DNA of 48,406 nucleotides from Marinitoga sp. 38H-ov (GCF_011057715.1 NZ_LNGH01000012.1:1-48406); one strand, 5' to 3'; counted from the first letter of the stretch, positions 1-7,300 are shown. Translations and numbers: made by a program. Notes: generated by a model from the letters alone, not told the origin.

Positions 1-46
1 AATAATCAAGTTTATCTTTAGAAACATCGATACCAACAAACAACAT
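1..46 (-). mobile_element. IS110-family transposase, N-terminal fragment cut by window edge
   Basis: The first 46 bases read on the minus strand as MLFVGIDVSKDKLDY, starting at an ATG at 46. This is the classic start of IS110/IS1111 DEDD transposases (piv/MuvB type), with the first catalytic Asp in GIDVSK. The rest of the gene lies outside the window, so whether it is intact is unknown. The 190 bases upstream are highly structured and look like the non-coding end of the element. Family assignment rests on this short but very characteristic motif. Confidence 0.8.
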
Positions 47-238
47 AGAAACACAACCTTTCAGAATTAGATTCTAACTCTGGGTATATAAGAAAAGAGC
101 CTCGTTATATGTAAGAGCTATAGCTCATTCTCCGGTAGCAATTCAACTTATATACCAAAGTTAGTCAGACTATTCAAGGCACTTAAGTGCAGGAGGTGAC
201 AGAATTACTTTAGTTATATAATAACTCAGAGTTAGAAT
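47..238 (-). ncRNA. Non-coding end of IS110 element, candidate bridge RNA
   Basis: This stretch upstream of the transposase start has no ORF but many inverted repeats: 12-bp arms at 71-82 and 227-238 (ATTCTAACTCTG and its complement), 10-bp arms at 83-92 and 147-156, hairpins at 115-126 and 179-190, and a small stem at 212-226. IS110-group elements are known to encode a structured bridge RNA in the non-coding end 5' of the recombinase, on the same strand. Position, length (about 190 nt) and folding agree. The outer 12-bp repeat may mark the element end near 238. RNA identity is inferred. Confidence 0.5.
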
Positions 239-306
239 TATTTTTTTAAAAATAAATATCAGATTTATTAATTATATGAAAACATTATACACGAGGAGGA
301 GATATT

Positions 307-597
307 ATGAAAAAAGTAATTATTATTGAAGGTATGTCATGTGAGCATTGTGTAAAAAGAATAAGAAAAGAATTAGAAAAATTAGAAAATGTAAATGTGT
401 TATCTGTTGAAATTGGAAAAGCAGTTATAGAAGGAAGTGTTTTAAAAGATGAAGCTATTAAAGAAGCTATAGATGAAGCAGGTTATGATGTTAAAGAAAT
501 AAAAGATGAGGATGATGAACATCATGAAAACAATCATGAAAGTCATGAACATCATATGAAACATAAAAAAATGCATCATAAAGGTCATTGTCATTAA
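307..597 (+). CDS. HMA-domain copper chaperone with His-rich tail
   Basis: The protein has 96 residues. Residues 1-65 form a heavy-metal-associated (HMA) domain with GMSCEHC, the CxxC that binds Cu(I) in CopZ/Atx1 chaperones. The last 30 residues are almost all His, Lys, Met, Asp and Glu and end in HCH, a likely extra metal buffer. It should carry copper in the cytoplasm to the P-type ATPase encoded at 5.2-7.2 kb, whose N-terminus is similarly His-rich. An AGGAGG site lies just before the ATG, and a hairpin follows the stop, so it may be partly uncoupled from csoR downstream. CopZ-like, but the tail is unusual. Confidence 0.88.
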   Translation: MKKVIIIEGMSCEHCVKRIRKELEKLENVNVLSVEIGKAVIEGSVLKDEAIKEAIDEAGYDVKEIKDEDDEHHENNHESHEHHMKHKKMHHKGHCH

Positions 598-630
598 AAA
601 ATCTAAGGAGAGGACTTCTCCTTAGATTTT
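598..630 (+). terminator. Intrinsic terminator or attenuator after HMA gene
   Basis: A 13-bp perfect stem (598-610 with 618-630), 7-nt loop, begins right after the stop codon. The 3' arm ends in TTTT but is followed by A's, so termination may be partial and the downstream csoR could still be cotranscribed. Confidence 0.6.
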
Positions 631-650
631 AAAAAACGAGGTGAAAAACA

Positions 651-950
651 ATGAATAATAATTTGAATAAAAATAGTTTAAAAAATAAAAATAGTTTAAA
701 TATATTAAAAACAGCAAAAGGTCAAATTGAAGCGGCTATAAAAATGGTTGAAGATAATCGGTATTGTATTGATATATCAAGACAGATATTAGCTTCTATT
801 GCATTGTTAAAAAAAGCAAATACTAAAATTTTGAACAATCATCTTGAAAGTTGTGTCAAAAATGCAGCCTATTCAAATGATATAAACGAAATTAACATGA
901 AAATAGAAGAATTAGAAGAAGTAATGAATTACATAAGTAAAAATTTTTAA
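651..950 (+). CDS. csoR: CsoR/FrmR-family metal-sensing repressor, copper type
   Basis: The 99-residue all-helical protein matches the DUF156 (CsoR/RcnR/FrmR) family. The CsoR Cu(I) ligands Cys-His-Cys are visible as Cys39 (RYCID), His64 and Cys68 (NHLESC, H-x3-C), so copper is the likely effector. An Asn/Lys-rich extension of about 15 residues precedes the domain. CsoR proteins repress copper export genes and release DNA on binding Cu(I). Placement between the chaperone and the other copper genes supports autoregulation of the cluster. Candidate G/C-tract operators lie at 1241-1256 and 7275-7289. Confidence 0.9.
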   Translation: MNNNLNKNSLKNKNSLNILKTAKGQIEAAIKMVEDNRYCIDISRQILASIALLKKANTKILNNHLESCVKNAAYSNDINEINMKIEELEEVMNYISKNF

Positions 951-964
951 TTAGGAGGGATATT

Positions 965-1195
965 ATGTTACCAGAAATAAATGAAAATATGACTTTAAAA
1001 GAAATTATGGATATGGATAATAAATTATTTGATGAATTAAAAAATTTTGGTTTTGATATTTGTTGTGCAAAAATGAGTAGTTTAAAAGATAGTTGTAAAG
1101 ATAAAGGACTTAATGTAAATGTTGTAGTTAAAAAACTAAATGATGTTGTTGAAGAAATAAATTATATAGAAAAATTAATATCTGAAAATGAATAA
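965..1195 (+). CDS. DUF1858/ScdA-N-like small Cys protein
   Basis: The protein has 76 residues. It resembles the DUF1858 / RIC (ScdA) N-terminal domain: an N-terminal MTLKEIM segment, then FGFDICCAKMSSLKDSC with a Cys pair and a third Cys, then a helical end. Domains of this kind occur alone or fused to redox and metal proteins, and their exact role is not settled. It has a strong AGGAGGG site and follows csoR by 14 bases, so it belongs to the copper operon. The Cys residues could bind metal; that is inference. Confidence 0.6.
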   Translation: MLPEINENMTLKEIMDMDNKLFDELKNFGFDICCAKMSSLKDSCKDKGLNVNVVVKKLNDVVEEINYIEKLISENE

Positions 1196-1224
1196 ATTTT
1201 AAGGAAATTCTAAGGAAAAAGTGT

Positions 1225-1256
1225 TATACTACAAGAGTCCCACCCATGTAGGGGTG
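1225..1256 (+). promoter_or_regulatory. Candidate promoter -10 with CsoR-like operator
   Basis: TATACT at 1225-1230 is followed by the inverted repeat CACCC-N6-GGGTG (1241-1256), at a plausible start-site position before the DUF302 gene. CsoR operators typically carry a C-tract and a G-tract facing each other. No clear -35 is seen. A related repeat (CCCTA-N5-TAGGG) sits at 7275-7289. Binding is inferred. Confidence 0.4.
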
Positions 1257-1281
1257 TAAAATAAAAAAAGGAGGGAAAATT

Positions 1282-1665
1282 GTGAGGTATGGAATAATAA
1301 AAGAAACAAATTATGAATTTGAAAAAGCAATAAAAAAACTTGATGAAAATTTGCAAAAGGAAGGTTTTGGTATTTTATCTAGAATAAATTTAAATGAAAA
1401 ATTTAAAGCAAAATTGGGTATTGACTTTAAAAAATATACAATTTTGGGAGCATGTAGTCCTAAAAATGCACATAAAGCTATATTAGCAGAAGAGAATATT
1501 GGTTTGTTTTTACCATGTAATTTAATAGTATATGAAAAGGATGAAAAAACAATTGTTGCAGCTATTAAACCTACTGTGGCTATGGAATCAGCTAATAATG
1601 AAAAGGTATTAGAAATTGCTAAAGAAATAGAGGAGTCGTTAGCAAGAGTTATTGATAACCTTTAA
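1282..1665 (+). CDS. DUF302-family protein
   Basis: The protein has 127 residues and starts at GTG after AGGAGGG. The fold features of DUF302 are seen: the central phrase YTILGACSPKNAHKAILAEENIGLFLPCNLIVYE, the family's GACNP-like and PCN signatures (here GACSP and LPCN, one Cys each), and a C-terminal helix. DUF302 proteins are cytoplasmic and of unknown biochemical role; they are common next to metal, sulfur and redox genes. An operator-like repeat precedes it. It starts a second transcription block in the copper cluster, reading on into the SHOCT genes. Confidence 0.8.
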   Translation: MRYGIIKETNYEFEKAIKKLDENLQKEGFGILSRINLNEKFKAKLGIDFKKYTILGACSPKNAHKAILAEENIGLFLPCNLIVYEKDEKTIVAAIKPTVAMESANNEKVLEIAKEIEESLARVIDNL

Positions 1666-1682
1666 AAAAGGGAGATGAGATT

Positions 1683-1937
1683 ATGATGCATGGATGGTAT
1701 GGACCATATAACTTTGGAGGATACGGATTAATAGGATCATTTATAAATTTCATATTTTTAATTGTATTTCTTGTAGTAATTTATTTTTTAATAAAAAAGA
1801 TGTTTTTTAATGGTAATTTTGAATTTAAAAGTAATGAAGATTATGACGTTTTGAAGGTTTTAAATGAAAAATTTGTTAAAGGTGAAATTACAGAAGAAGA
1901 ATATCTTAGAAAAAAAGAATTAATTTTGAAAAAATAA
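1683..1937 (+). CDS. Membrane-anchored SHOCT-domain protein (copy 1)
   Basis: The protein has 84 residues: a Gly/Tyr-rich start (MMHGWYGPYNFGGYG), one hydrophobic helix (about 18-42), a short linker, and a C-terminal SHOCT motif (LNEKFVKGEITEEEYLRKK). SHOCT is a short oligomerisation motif found at the end of many small membrane proteins. It is one of four SHOCT genes within 2 kb here (1683, 1967, 2624, 3479), so the products may assemble together at the membrane. Start codons at 1683 and 1686 are both possible. Confidence 0.8.
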   Translation: MMHGWYGPYNFGGYGLIGSFINFIFLIVFLVVIYFLIKKMFFNGNFEFKSNEDYDVLKVLNEKFVKGEITEEEYLRKKELILKK

Positions 1938-1966
1938 ATAAAAAAATTTAATGTGAGGTGATTGGT

Positions 1967-2158
1967 ATGATGTTTTTCTTTCTTTTGTTAATAATATTAA
2001 TTTTGTGGTATTTTATGAAAAATCCTGATGCTGCTAAAAAAATAGGTGATTTTAATAATGATCCAAAAAATGAAGCTTTAAAATTATTAAATGAAAAATT
2101 TGTAAATGGAGAAATTACAGAAGAGGAATATTTAAGAAAAAAGAAACTTATAGAATAA
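1967..2158 (+). CDS. Small SHOCT-domain membrane protein (copy 2)
   Basis: About 63 residues: an N-terminal hydrophobic helix (MMFFFLLLIILILWYF), a short polar linker, and a SHOCT end (LLNEKFVNGEITEEEYLRKK). The ATG at 1967 is preferred over an in-frame GTG at 1958 because GAGGTG lies 6 bases before it. It is close to the first copy in the motif but lacks the Gly/Tyr-rich head. It should be a single-span membrane protein, probably an oligomerisation partner of the neighbouring SHOCT proteins; role unknown. Confidence 0.75.
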   Translation: MMFFFLLLIILILWYFMKNPDAAKKIGDFNNDPKNEALKLLNEKFVNGEITEEEYLRKKKLIE

Positions 2159-2179
2159 ATTGTGTATAAGGTGATTTTT

Positions 2180-2612
2180 ATGAATGAATTAATGAGAATA
2201 GTTGATATAGATGGAGAATATGTATATTTACAAGCTCTTGAAGCATTAAATTGTACATCGTGTGCAATAAAAGGTTCATGTAATTTAACAGGAGATCCAA
2301 ATAGAAAAATTAAGGTATAAATAAAAATAATTTAAAGTTAAATAGAGATGAATTCGTATATATAAAAAAATAGACTCACTTGAATCAAAAGTAGCATTTA
2401 TAATGTATGGAATACCTTTGCTGACAATGGTTATAATTACTGTACTTCTATTCTCATTTGGTTTAAATGAAATAATATCTTTTATTTTAGGATTAACTGG
2501 TATGTTTGTTTCATATTATTTCATTCATTTATATGATAAGAAAGTTGCAAAAATTAAGTATGTTCCAGAAATCATAGAAAAAGTTGGAATTTATAGAAAT
2601 TTTCAGGTGTAG
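2180..2612 (+). pseudogene. RseC/MucC-like membrane protein, two frameshifts
   Basis: Three consecutive reading frames join into one protein. Segment 1 (2180-2320) is a 46-residue head with Cys residues spaced as CTSCAIKGSC, like the RseC N-terminus. Segment 2 (about 2314-2373) reads NNLKLNRDEFVYIKK, matching the RseC phrase before the membrane part. Segment 3 (about 2370-2612) holds two hydrophobic helices and a KVAKIKYVPEI tail. Each junction needs one missing base. The second lies in A7 (2364-2370), directly before a TAG. RseC-family proteins act in SoxR reduction or sigma-E control and contain a Cys cluster. Decay is most likely, but slippage is possible at the second site. Confidence 0.6.
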
Positions 2613-2623
2613 GAGGTGAGAAT

Positions 2624-2872
2624 ATGTCATGTGGAGGCGGAATATTTGGTTATCACGGGAGAGGATTATTAAATAATCGACATCATAATTCTGAGGATTA
2701 TCCTAGAAGATCAGAAGATTATTATAGACAAAACCGACAGCCGATGTTAGAAGAAACTAATAGAAAAAGTAAAGCACTAGATATATTAGATGAAAAATTT
2801 GTTACTGGAGAAATAACCGAAGAAGAATATCTCAGAAAGAAAAAAATTATATTAAGTAATATCGCAGGATAG
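2624..2872 (+). CDS. Soluble SHOCT-domain protein (copy 3)
   Basis: The protein has 82 residues. The N-terminus is MSCGGGIFGYHGRG and is followed by a polar Arg/Asp/Tyr-rich linker (about 17-50), with no membrane helix, unlike its three relatives. The end is the SHOCT motif LDEKFVTGEITEEEYLRKK. An AGGAGGTG site precedes the ATG. It is likely a cytoplasmic member of the SHOCT group in this operon. The Cys/Gly/His head might bind metal, but nothing proves this. Confidence 0.75.
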   Translation: MSCGGGIFGYHGRGLLNNRHHNSEDYPRRSEDYYRQNRQPMLEETNRKSKALDILDEKFVTGEITEEEYLRKKKIILSNIAG

Positions 2873-2887
2873 AAAGAGATGATTAAT

Positions 2888-3463
2888 ATGAAGAAATTAA
2901 TATTAGTATTTGTTATGTTGAATTTGATAATATTTTCGTTTAGTAATATTATAGATTTATCTGTTGAAAAAGTATATAAACCATATCTTAACGATGAAAG
3001 TAAGGGTTATTTTGATATTTATGGAAGAGTTAGCGTATTTTCATTATATACAAACATACCATTGGCACTTAATAATTTTTATAAGACAGATTTTAGTGAA
3101 ATCAGAATATATCCAGATAAAAATTTAAATTTAGAAAATATAAAAATTGGAGTAGATGTTGTAAATACAAGTTTTAAAACAAATAGATTAACTTTTTTTC
3201 CTATGATGCATATGATGTATTTTAGAAAAGTAAAAAGAGAAAATAATATTGAAAATAACATATATATTCCTTTTAGATTTGCTGTAGAAAATGAAATTAA
3301 AAATTTAAATGATTATAAGAAAATAGAAGTTGTTTTAAGTAGTGGAATTGTATTTAAAGACAAATATATGATAGAAGTGGGAGTAAAAGATAATATAGAA
3401 AATATTATAAACTCATCATTTAAAATTAATTGGTTAATAGGTTTTAGATACAATATATTTTAA
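2888..3463 (+). CDS. Secreted or outer-membrane protein, uncharacterised
   Basis: About 191 residues. It begins MKKLILVFVMLNLIIFSFS, a signal peptide, and continues with alternating hydrophobic/polar segments. It ends in FRYNIF; a final aromatic after an amphipathic strand is typical of outer-membrane beta barrels. The ATG at 2888 is chosen over 2879 because it starts the signal peptide and has GAGATG upstream. A short run, FFPMMHMMYF (about 103-112), is rich in Met and His and might touch metal. No family recognised. It lies between two SHOCT genes in the copper cluster. Confidence 0.65.
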   Translation: MKKLILVFVMLNLIIFSFSNIIDLSVEKVYKPYLNDESKGYFDIYGRVSVFSLYTNIPLALNNFYKTDFSEIRIYPDKNLNLENIKIGVDVVNTSFKTNRLTFFPMMHMMYFRKVKRENNIENNIYIPFRFAVENEIKNLNDYKKIEVVLSSGIVFKDKYMIEVGVKDNIENIINSSFKINWLIGFRYNIF

Positions 3464-3478
3464 TTGGGAGGTGAAATT

Positions 3479-3730
3479 ATGCCATGTTGGGGTTGGAGTG
3501 GATTTTATGGATATGGAATAATTGGCTCTTTAGTTGGATTTGGATTTATGATTTTATTTTTAATAATAATTTATTTCATATTTAAAAATTTATTTAAAAA
3601 CAATCATTCAAAACAAAATCAGAAAAATAAAGTAAGTAATGAAGATGTCTTAAAAATTTTAAATGAAAAATTTGTTAAAGGTGAAATAACCGAAGAAGAA
3701 TATATAAGAAAAAAGAAACTTATCGAATAG
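3479..3730 (+). CDS. Membrane-anchored SHOCT-domain protein (copy 4)
   Basis: About 83 residues with the same plan as the copy at 1683: a Gly/Trp/Tyr-rich head (MPCWGWSGFYGYGIIGS), one long hydrophobic helix, a Lys/Asn-rich linker and a SHOCT end (LNEKFVKGEITEEEYIRKK). The ATG at 3479 has GGGAGGTG 7 bases upstream and is preferred over an in-frame TTG at 3464. The motif stretch is nearly the same at nucleotide level as the other copies, which suggests recent duplication or gene conversion within the operon. Confidence 0.8.
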   Translation: MPCWGWSGFYGYGIIGSLVGFGFMILFLIIIYFIFKNLFKNNHSKQNQKNKVSNEDVLKILNEKFVKGEITEEEYIRKKKLIE

Positions 3731-3741
3731 GAGTGAATAAT

Positions 3742-4245
3742 ATGAAAAGTAGATTTTTATTGAGTTTAATGTTAATTTTTAGCTTATCATTAATTTTCGC
3801 ACATGGTGGAGATATAGAAAATCAGAGTAATGGATATTATACAAATATTCCAACAGTTAGTATAGATTTAAAAATTATGGAAATAAACGAGCAGGTACCT
3901 ATAGCATTGGCTATTGATGAAAAAGGAACATATTATATATTAAGATTAGAAAATATGTTTATGTTTTATAATAATTTACCAATAGAAGCTGGGAAAGAAG
4001 TAAACGTAAAAGCAACAACATTATATAGTTTTTCAAAAGTAGAAGAATTATTAGTAACATCGATTGAAATAGAAAATAAAGAATATATTATACCTAAAAA
4101 CTTTGGCTACGGATACCCAGGAATGATGGGTAGAAATATGATGAATGGCTACGGATACCCAGGAAATATTAATAATTATTGGTACCCAGATACCCCAGGT
4201 AATACACAAGAACCAGAAATGAATAATATGATGGGAAATAATTAA
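3742..4245 (+). CDS. Secreted Met-rich protein, possible envelope copper binder
   Basis: About 167 residues. The signal peptide is MKSRFLLSLMLIFSLSLIFAHGG, with likely cleavage around Ala-His. A beta-rich middle (about 30-115) is followed by a low-complexity tail with a repeated GYGYPG unit, MMGRNMMNGYG and MNNMMGNN. Met-rich tails of this kind bind Cu(I) in periplasmic copper proteins such as CopC/PcoE types, and the copper operon context agrees; function is inferred. The ATG at 3742 is chosen because AGGAG (3730-3733) overlaps the previous stop at the right distance. A strong terminator follows. Confidence 0.65.
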   Translation: MKSRFLLSLMLIFSLSLIFAHGGDIENQSNGYYTNIPTVSIDLKIMEINEQVPIALAIDEKGTYYILRLENMFMFYNNLPIEAGKEVNVKATTLYSFSKVEELLVTSIEIENKEYIIPKNFGYGYPGMMGRNMMNGYGYPGNINNYWYPDTPGNTQEPEMNNMMGNN

Positions 4246-4265
4246 AAGTAAATAATTATATAAAA

Positions 4266-4299
4266 GCCCCCTTAATAATAAGGTTAATGGGGGCATTTT
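4266..4299 (+). terminator. Intrinsic terminator of the SHOCT/copper operon
   Basis: GCCCCC(TTAA)/(TTAA)GGGGGC stem with one bulge, followed by ATTTTG. It separates the operon from the RND relic. Confidence 0.8.
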
Positions 4300-4331
4300 G
4301 ATAATATTTATATAAGGAGCGAATCTAAACA

Positions 4332-4678
4332 ATGAAAAACAGAAATCTATTTAGATTTATTATAAAATACCGGCTCTGGATAATTATTATTTCAATAATT
4401 CTTACAATTTTTTTGGGCATATTTGCCAAATATTGATATTTGGGACCTACACATTATTGCCAGAGAATGATCCGGAAATAATTAAATTCAAACAAATATC
4501 TGAAAATTTTGGTGGTTTCGATAATTTAATTATTACAATAAAAGGAAATGACAATTTAAAAATGGAACAGGCAACTGAAGAAATTGCCAAAAAAATGAAA
4601 GGATTATCGGAATTTATAAAATATGTTGATTATAAATATCCTGTAGATTTTATAAAAGAAAATATTTTATATAAATGA
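4332..4678 (+). pseudogene. RND/MMPL-type exporter, 5' fragment with frameshift
   Basis: The ATG at 4332 begins MKNRNLFRFIIKYRLWIII and a first membrane helix, then stops at about 4433 after a frameshift. The next frame continues with TLLPENDPEIIKFKQISENFGG and the start of the extracytoplasmic domain. This order is typical of MMPL/RND exporters, which run to about 700-1000 residues; only about 115 remain. The reading stops at 4678, where an alkaline phosphatase fragment begins. A deletion probably joined two unrelated genes. Confidence 0.7.
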
Positions 4679-5097
4679 TGATTTATTTTATAAAAGCGTT
4701 GAACTTCTAAAAAATAATCTTGATACATTAGTGGTAATAACAGCAGATCATGAAACGGGTGGATTAGGCCTTTCAACAGGTGGATATTATTTTGATGTTG
4801 AAAAGGAATTTTACTAAAAATACATATTTTATAGCTAAACGAGAAAATAATGATAAAAATAAAGTAAAAGAATTAGTAAAAAATATTATAATATTGATTT
4901 AACAAATGAGAATATGGAATATTTTGATACGCTTGTTAAAGAACAGGGTGGTTATTGCTGCTTATGCTTTTGGTTCTGGATCAGAGAATTTTAGAGGTTT
5001 TTATGATAATACTGATATACCAAGAATTATAGGAAGAATAGCGGGATATTCTTTAACATACCCTGTTTATGAACTACCTATAACAGGAAATCATTAA
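4679..5097 (+). pseudogene. Alkaline phosphatase (PhoA type), 3' fragment with frameshifts
   Basis: Frames join to DTLVVITADHETGGLGL, the conserved metal-binding TADHETGG of PhoA-family alkaline phosphatases, followed after two or more frameshifts by AYAFGSGSENFRGFYDNTDI near the end, which matches the family's last conserved His/Gly region (here degenerate). Only about the last 130 residues are left of the usual 450-500, so the gene is dead. It is fused head-to-tail to the RND fragment upstream. A hairpin terminator follows the stop. Confidence 0.7.
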
Positions 5098-5103
5098 AAA
5101 GAT

Positions 5104-5144
5104 AATATGACATTTGGAAATTTTCAATATGTCATTATTTTTTT
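5104..5144 (+). terminator. Intrinsic terminator after phosphatase relic
   Basis: Stem ATGACAT/ATGTCAT (5107-5113 with 5129-5135), followed by a run of T's. Confidence 0.65.
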
Positions 5145-5165
5145 GATAAAGGATTGGGGAAACAT

Positions 5166-7202
5166 ATGGATAAAGAGGGAATGAATATGAGTCATGATCA
5201 TCATAATATGAAAGATGATCATTCAGAACATAATGACGAACATTCAATGAAACATAATCATGAACATCATGCTCATATGGTAGAAGATTTTAAAAAGCGA
5301 TTTTGGATATCCTTAATTTTAACAATTCCTGTTTTAATGTTATCACCATTAGTTCAGAAATTATTTAGATTAGAGTTTTCTTTTCCGGGTGATTTATATA
5401 TTCTTTTTATAATTTCAACCTTTATCTATTTTTATGGAGGATATCCGTTTTTAAAAGGTTTTTATGAAGAAGTCAAAATTAATAAACCTGGAATGATGAC
5501 TTTAATAGCTGTTGCAATTAGTACAGCATATGTATATAGTAGTGTGGTAGTTTTTGGTTTAGAAGGGGAAATATTTTTTTGGGAATTAGCAACATTAATT
5601 GATATTATGTTACTTGGGCATTGGATTGAAATGAGATCAGTAATGGGAGCTTCACGTGCATTAGAGGAATTGGCAAAATTAATGCCGTCAGATGCACATA
5701 AGTTTATGCCAGATGGTTCGCTAAAGGATATTCCTCTTGAAGAATTGAAAACAGATGATATTGTTGTTGTAAAACCTGGCGAAAAAGTTCCAGCTGATGG
5801 TATTATAATAGAAGGTGAAAGTTATCTAAATGAATCAATGCTAACAGGTGAAAGCAAGCCTGTATCAAAAAAGAAAAATGATCTCGTAATTGGTGGTTCA
5901 ATTAATGGTGAAGGTTCATTAAAAGTGAAAGTTAAAAATACAGGAAAAGATTCATATCTTTCTCAAGTTATTGAACTTGTAAAAGAAGCACAAGAAAGTA
6001 AATCTAGAACACAGGATCTTGCTAATCGCGCAGCAGTATGGCTAACTTTTATAGCATTATCAGGTGGTGCAATAACTTTTTTTATCTGGACGTTTATAGC
6101 TGAAAAAAGCTTTGTTTTTGCTCTTGAAAGAACGGTTACAGTTATGGTAATAACTTGTCCTCATGCACTTGGTCTAGCAGTTCCATTAGTTTTTGCAGTT
6201 TCAACAGCGATATCTGCAAAAAATGGCTTACTTATTAGAGATCGTGTAGCTTTTGAAAGGTCAAGAAATATTCAAGCTATAGTGTTTGATAAAACTGGTA
6301 CATTGACAATGGGAAAATTTGGTGTAACCGATGTGGTTAATCTTTCAAATGATATAAATGAAGAAGATATTTTAAATTATGCTGCCTCAGTTGAAGCACA
6401 TTCAGAACATCCAATTGCAAAATCTATTGCAAAATCTGCTGAAAATTCAATGAAGGTAGAAAACTTCAAAGCCATTCCGGGAAAAGGAGCTGAAGGTAAT
6501 GTAAATGGAAAACATGTTATGGTAGTTAGTCCTGGGTATTTGAGGGAAAAAAATATAAAAATTGAAAATGAAAAAATAAATGAAATGTTATCAGCAGGAA
6601 AAACAGTAGTTTATGTATTAATAGATTCTGAATTAAAAGGAGCAATAGGTCTTGCTGATATTATTAGACCAGAATCGAAAGAAGCTATAGCAAAATTAAA
6701 AGAAATGGGAATAAAATGTATGATGTTAACAGGCGATAATAGTCAAGTGGCAAAATGGGTTGCTGAAGAATTAGAACTTGATGAATATTTTGCTGAGGTT
6801 TTGCCTCATGAAAAATCACAAAAGATAAAGGAAATTCAATCACGTAATTTAGTTGTTGCGATGACTGGAGATGGAGTAAATGATGCTCCGGCTTTAGTTC
6901 AAGCTGATGTTGGTATAGCGATTGGAGCAGGTACTGATGTTGCTGTTGAATCAGCAGATATAATATTAGTTAGGAGTGATCCGAGAGATGTTGTTTCAAT
7001 AATAGGTCTTGCTAAAAATACCTATAAAAAAATGATACAAAATTTATTATGGGCCACAGGATATAATGCTATTGCAATACCACTTGCAGCTGGTATTTTG
7101 TATAAATGGGGAATTCTTTTAAGTCCAGCAATAGGAGCAGTATTTATGTCTTTAAGTACTGTTATAGTAGCAATAAATGCAAAGTTATTAAAATTAAAAT
7201 AA
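5166..7202 (+). CDS. copB: Copper-translocating P-type ATPase, CopB/CPH type
   Basis: About 678 residues. The N-terminus (about 40 residues) is packed with His, Met, Asp and Glu and replaces the usual HMA domains. Then come P1B-ATPase membrane helices, TGES in the actuator domain (about 227), the metal-site motif CPH (about 331-333), the phosphorylation motif DKTGTLT (about 375) and GDGVND near the end. CPH and a His-rich head define the CopB subgroup (P1B-3), linked to export of Cu(I)/Cu(II) across the inner membrane using ATP. The ATG at 5166 is preferred over a TTG at 5154 (GGGGA 5 bases upstream); later Met starts are possible. All catalytic motifs are intact. Confidence 0.93.
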   Translation: MDKEGMNMSHDHHNMKDDHSEHNDEHSMKHNHEHHAHMVEDFKKRFWISLILTIPVLMLSPLVQKLFRLEFSFPGDLYILFIISTFIYFYGGYPFLKGFYEEVKINKPGMMTLIAVAISTAYVYSSVVVFGLEGEIFFWELATLIDIMLLGHWIEMRSVMGASRALEELAKLMPSDAHKFMPDGSLKDIPLEELKTDDIVVVKPGEKVPADGIIIEGESYLNESMLTGESKPVSKKKNDLVIGGSINGEGSLKVKVKNTGKDSYLSQVIELVKEAQESKSRTQDLANRAAVWLTFIALSGGAITFFIWTFIAEKSFVFALERTVTVMVITCPHALGLAVPLVFAVSTAISAKNGLLIRDRVAFERSRNIQAIVFDKTGTLTMGKFGVTDVVNLSNDINEEDILNYAASVEAHSEHPIAKSIAKSAENSMKVENFKAIPGKGAEGNVNGKHVMVVSPGYLREKNIKIENEKINEMLSAGKTVVYVLIDSELKGAIGLADIIRPESKEAIAKLKEMGIKCMMLTGDNSQVAKWVAEELELDEYFAEVLPHEKSQKIKEIQSRNLVVAMTGDGVNDAPALVQADVGIAIGAGTDVAVESADIILVRSDPRDVVSIIGLAKNTYKKMIQNLLWATGYNAIAIPLAAGILYKWGILLSPAIGAVFMSLSTVIVAINAKLLKLK

Positions 7203-7229
7203 GAATAAAGAAATATGTTTTATAATTTA

Positions 7230-7289
7230 TTGAAAATTTCGTTATGAATATTTAAAATAAATAAAATACAATATCCCTAGATAATAGGG
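7230..7289 (+). promoter_or_regulatory. Promoter with CsoR-like inverted repeat before DUF1450 gene
   Basis: TTGAAA (7230-7235), 17-bp spacer, TAAAAT (7253-7258), then the repeat CCCTA-N5-TAGGG at 7275-7289 just before the ribosome site. It resembles the repeat at 1241-1256 and CsoR operators in its facing C- and G-tracts. Repressor identity is inferred. Confidence 0.5.
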
Positions 7290-7300
7290 GAGGTGAGATT

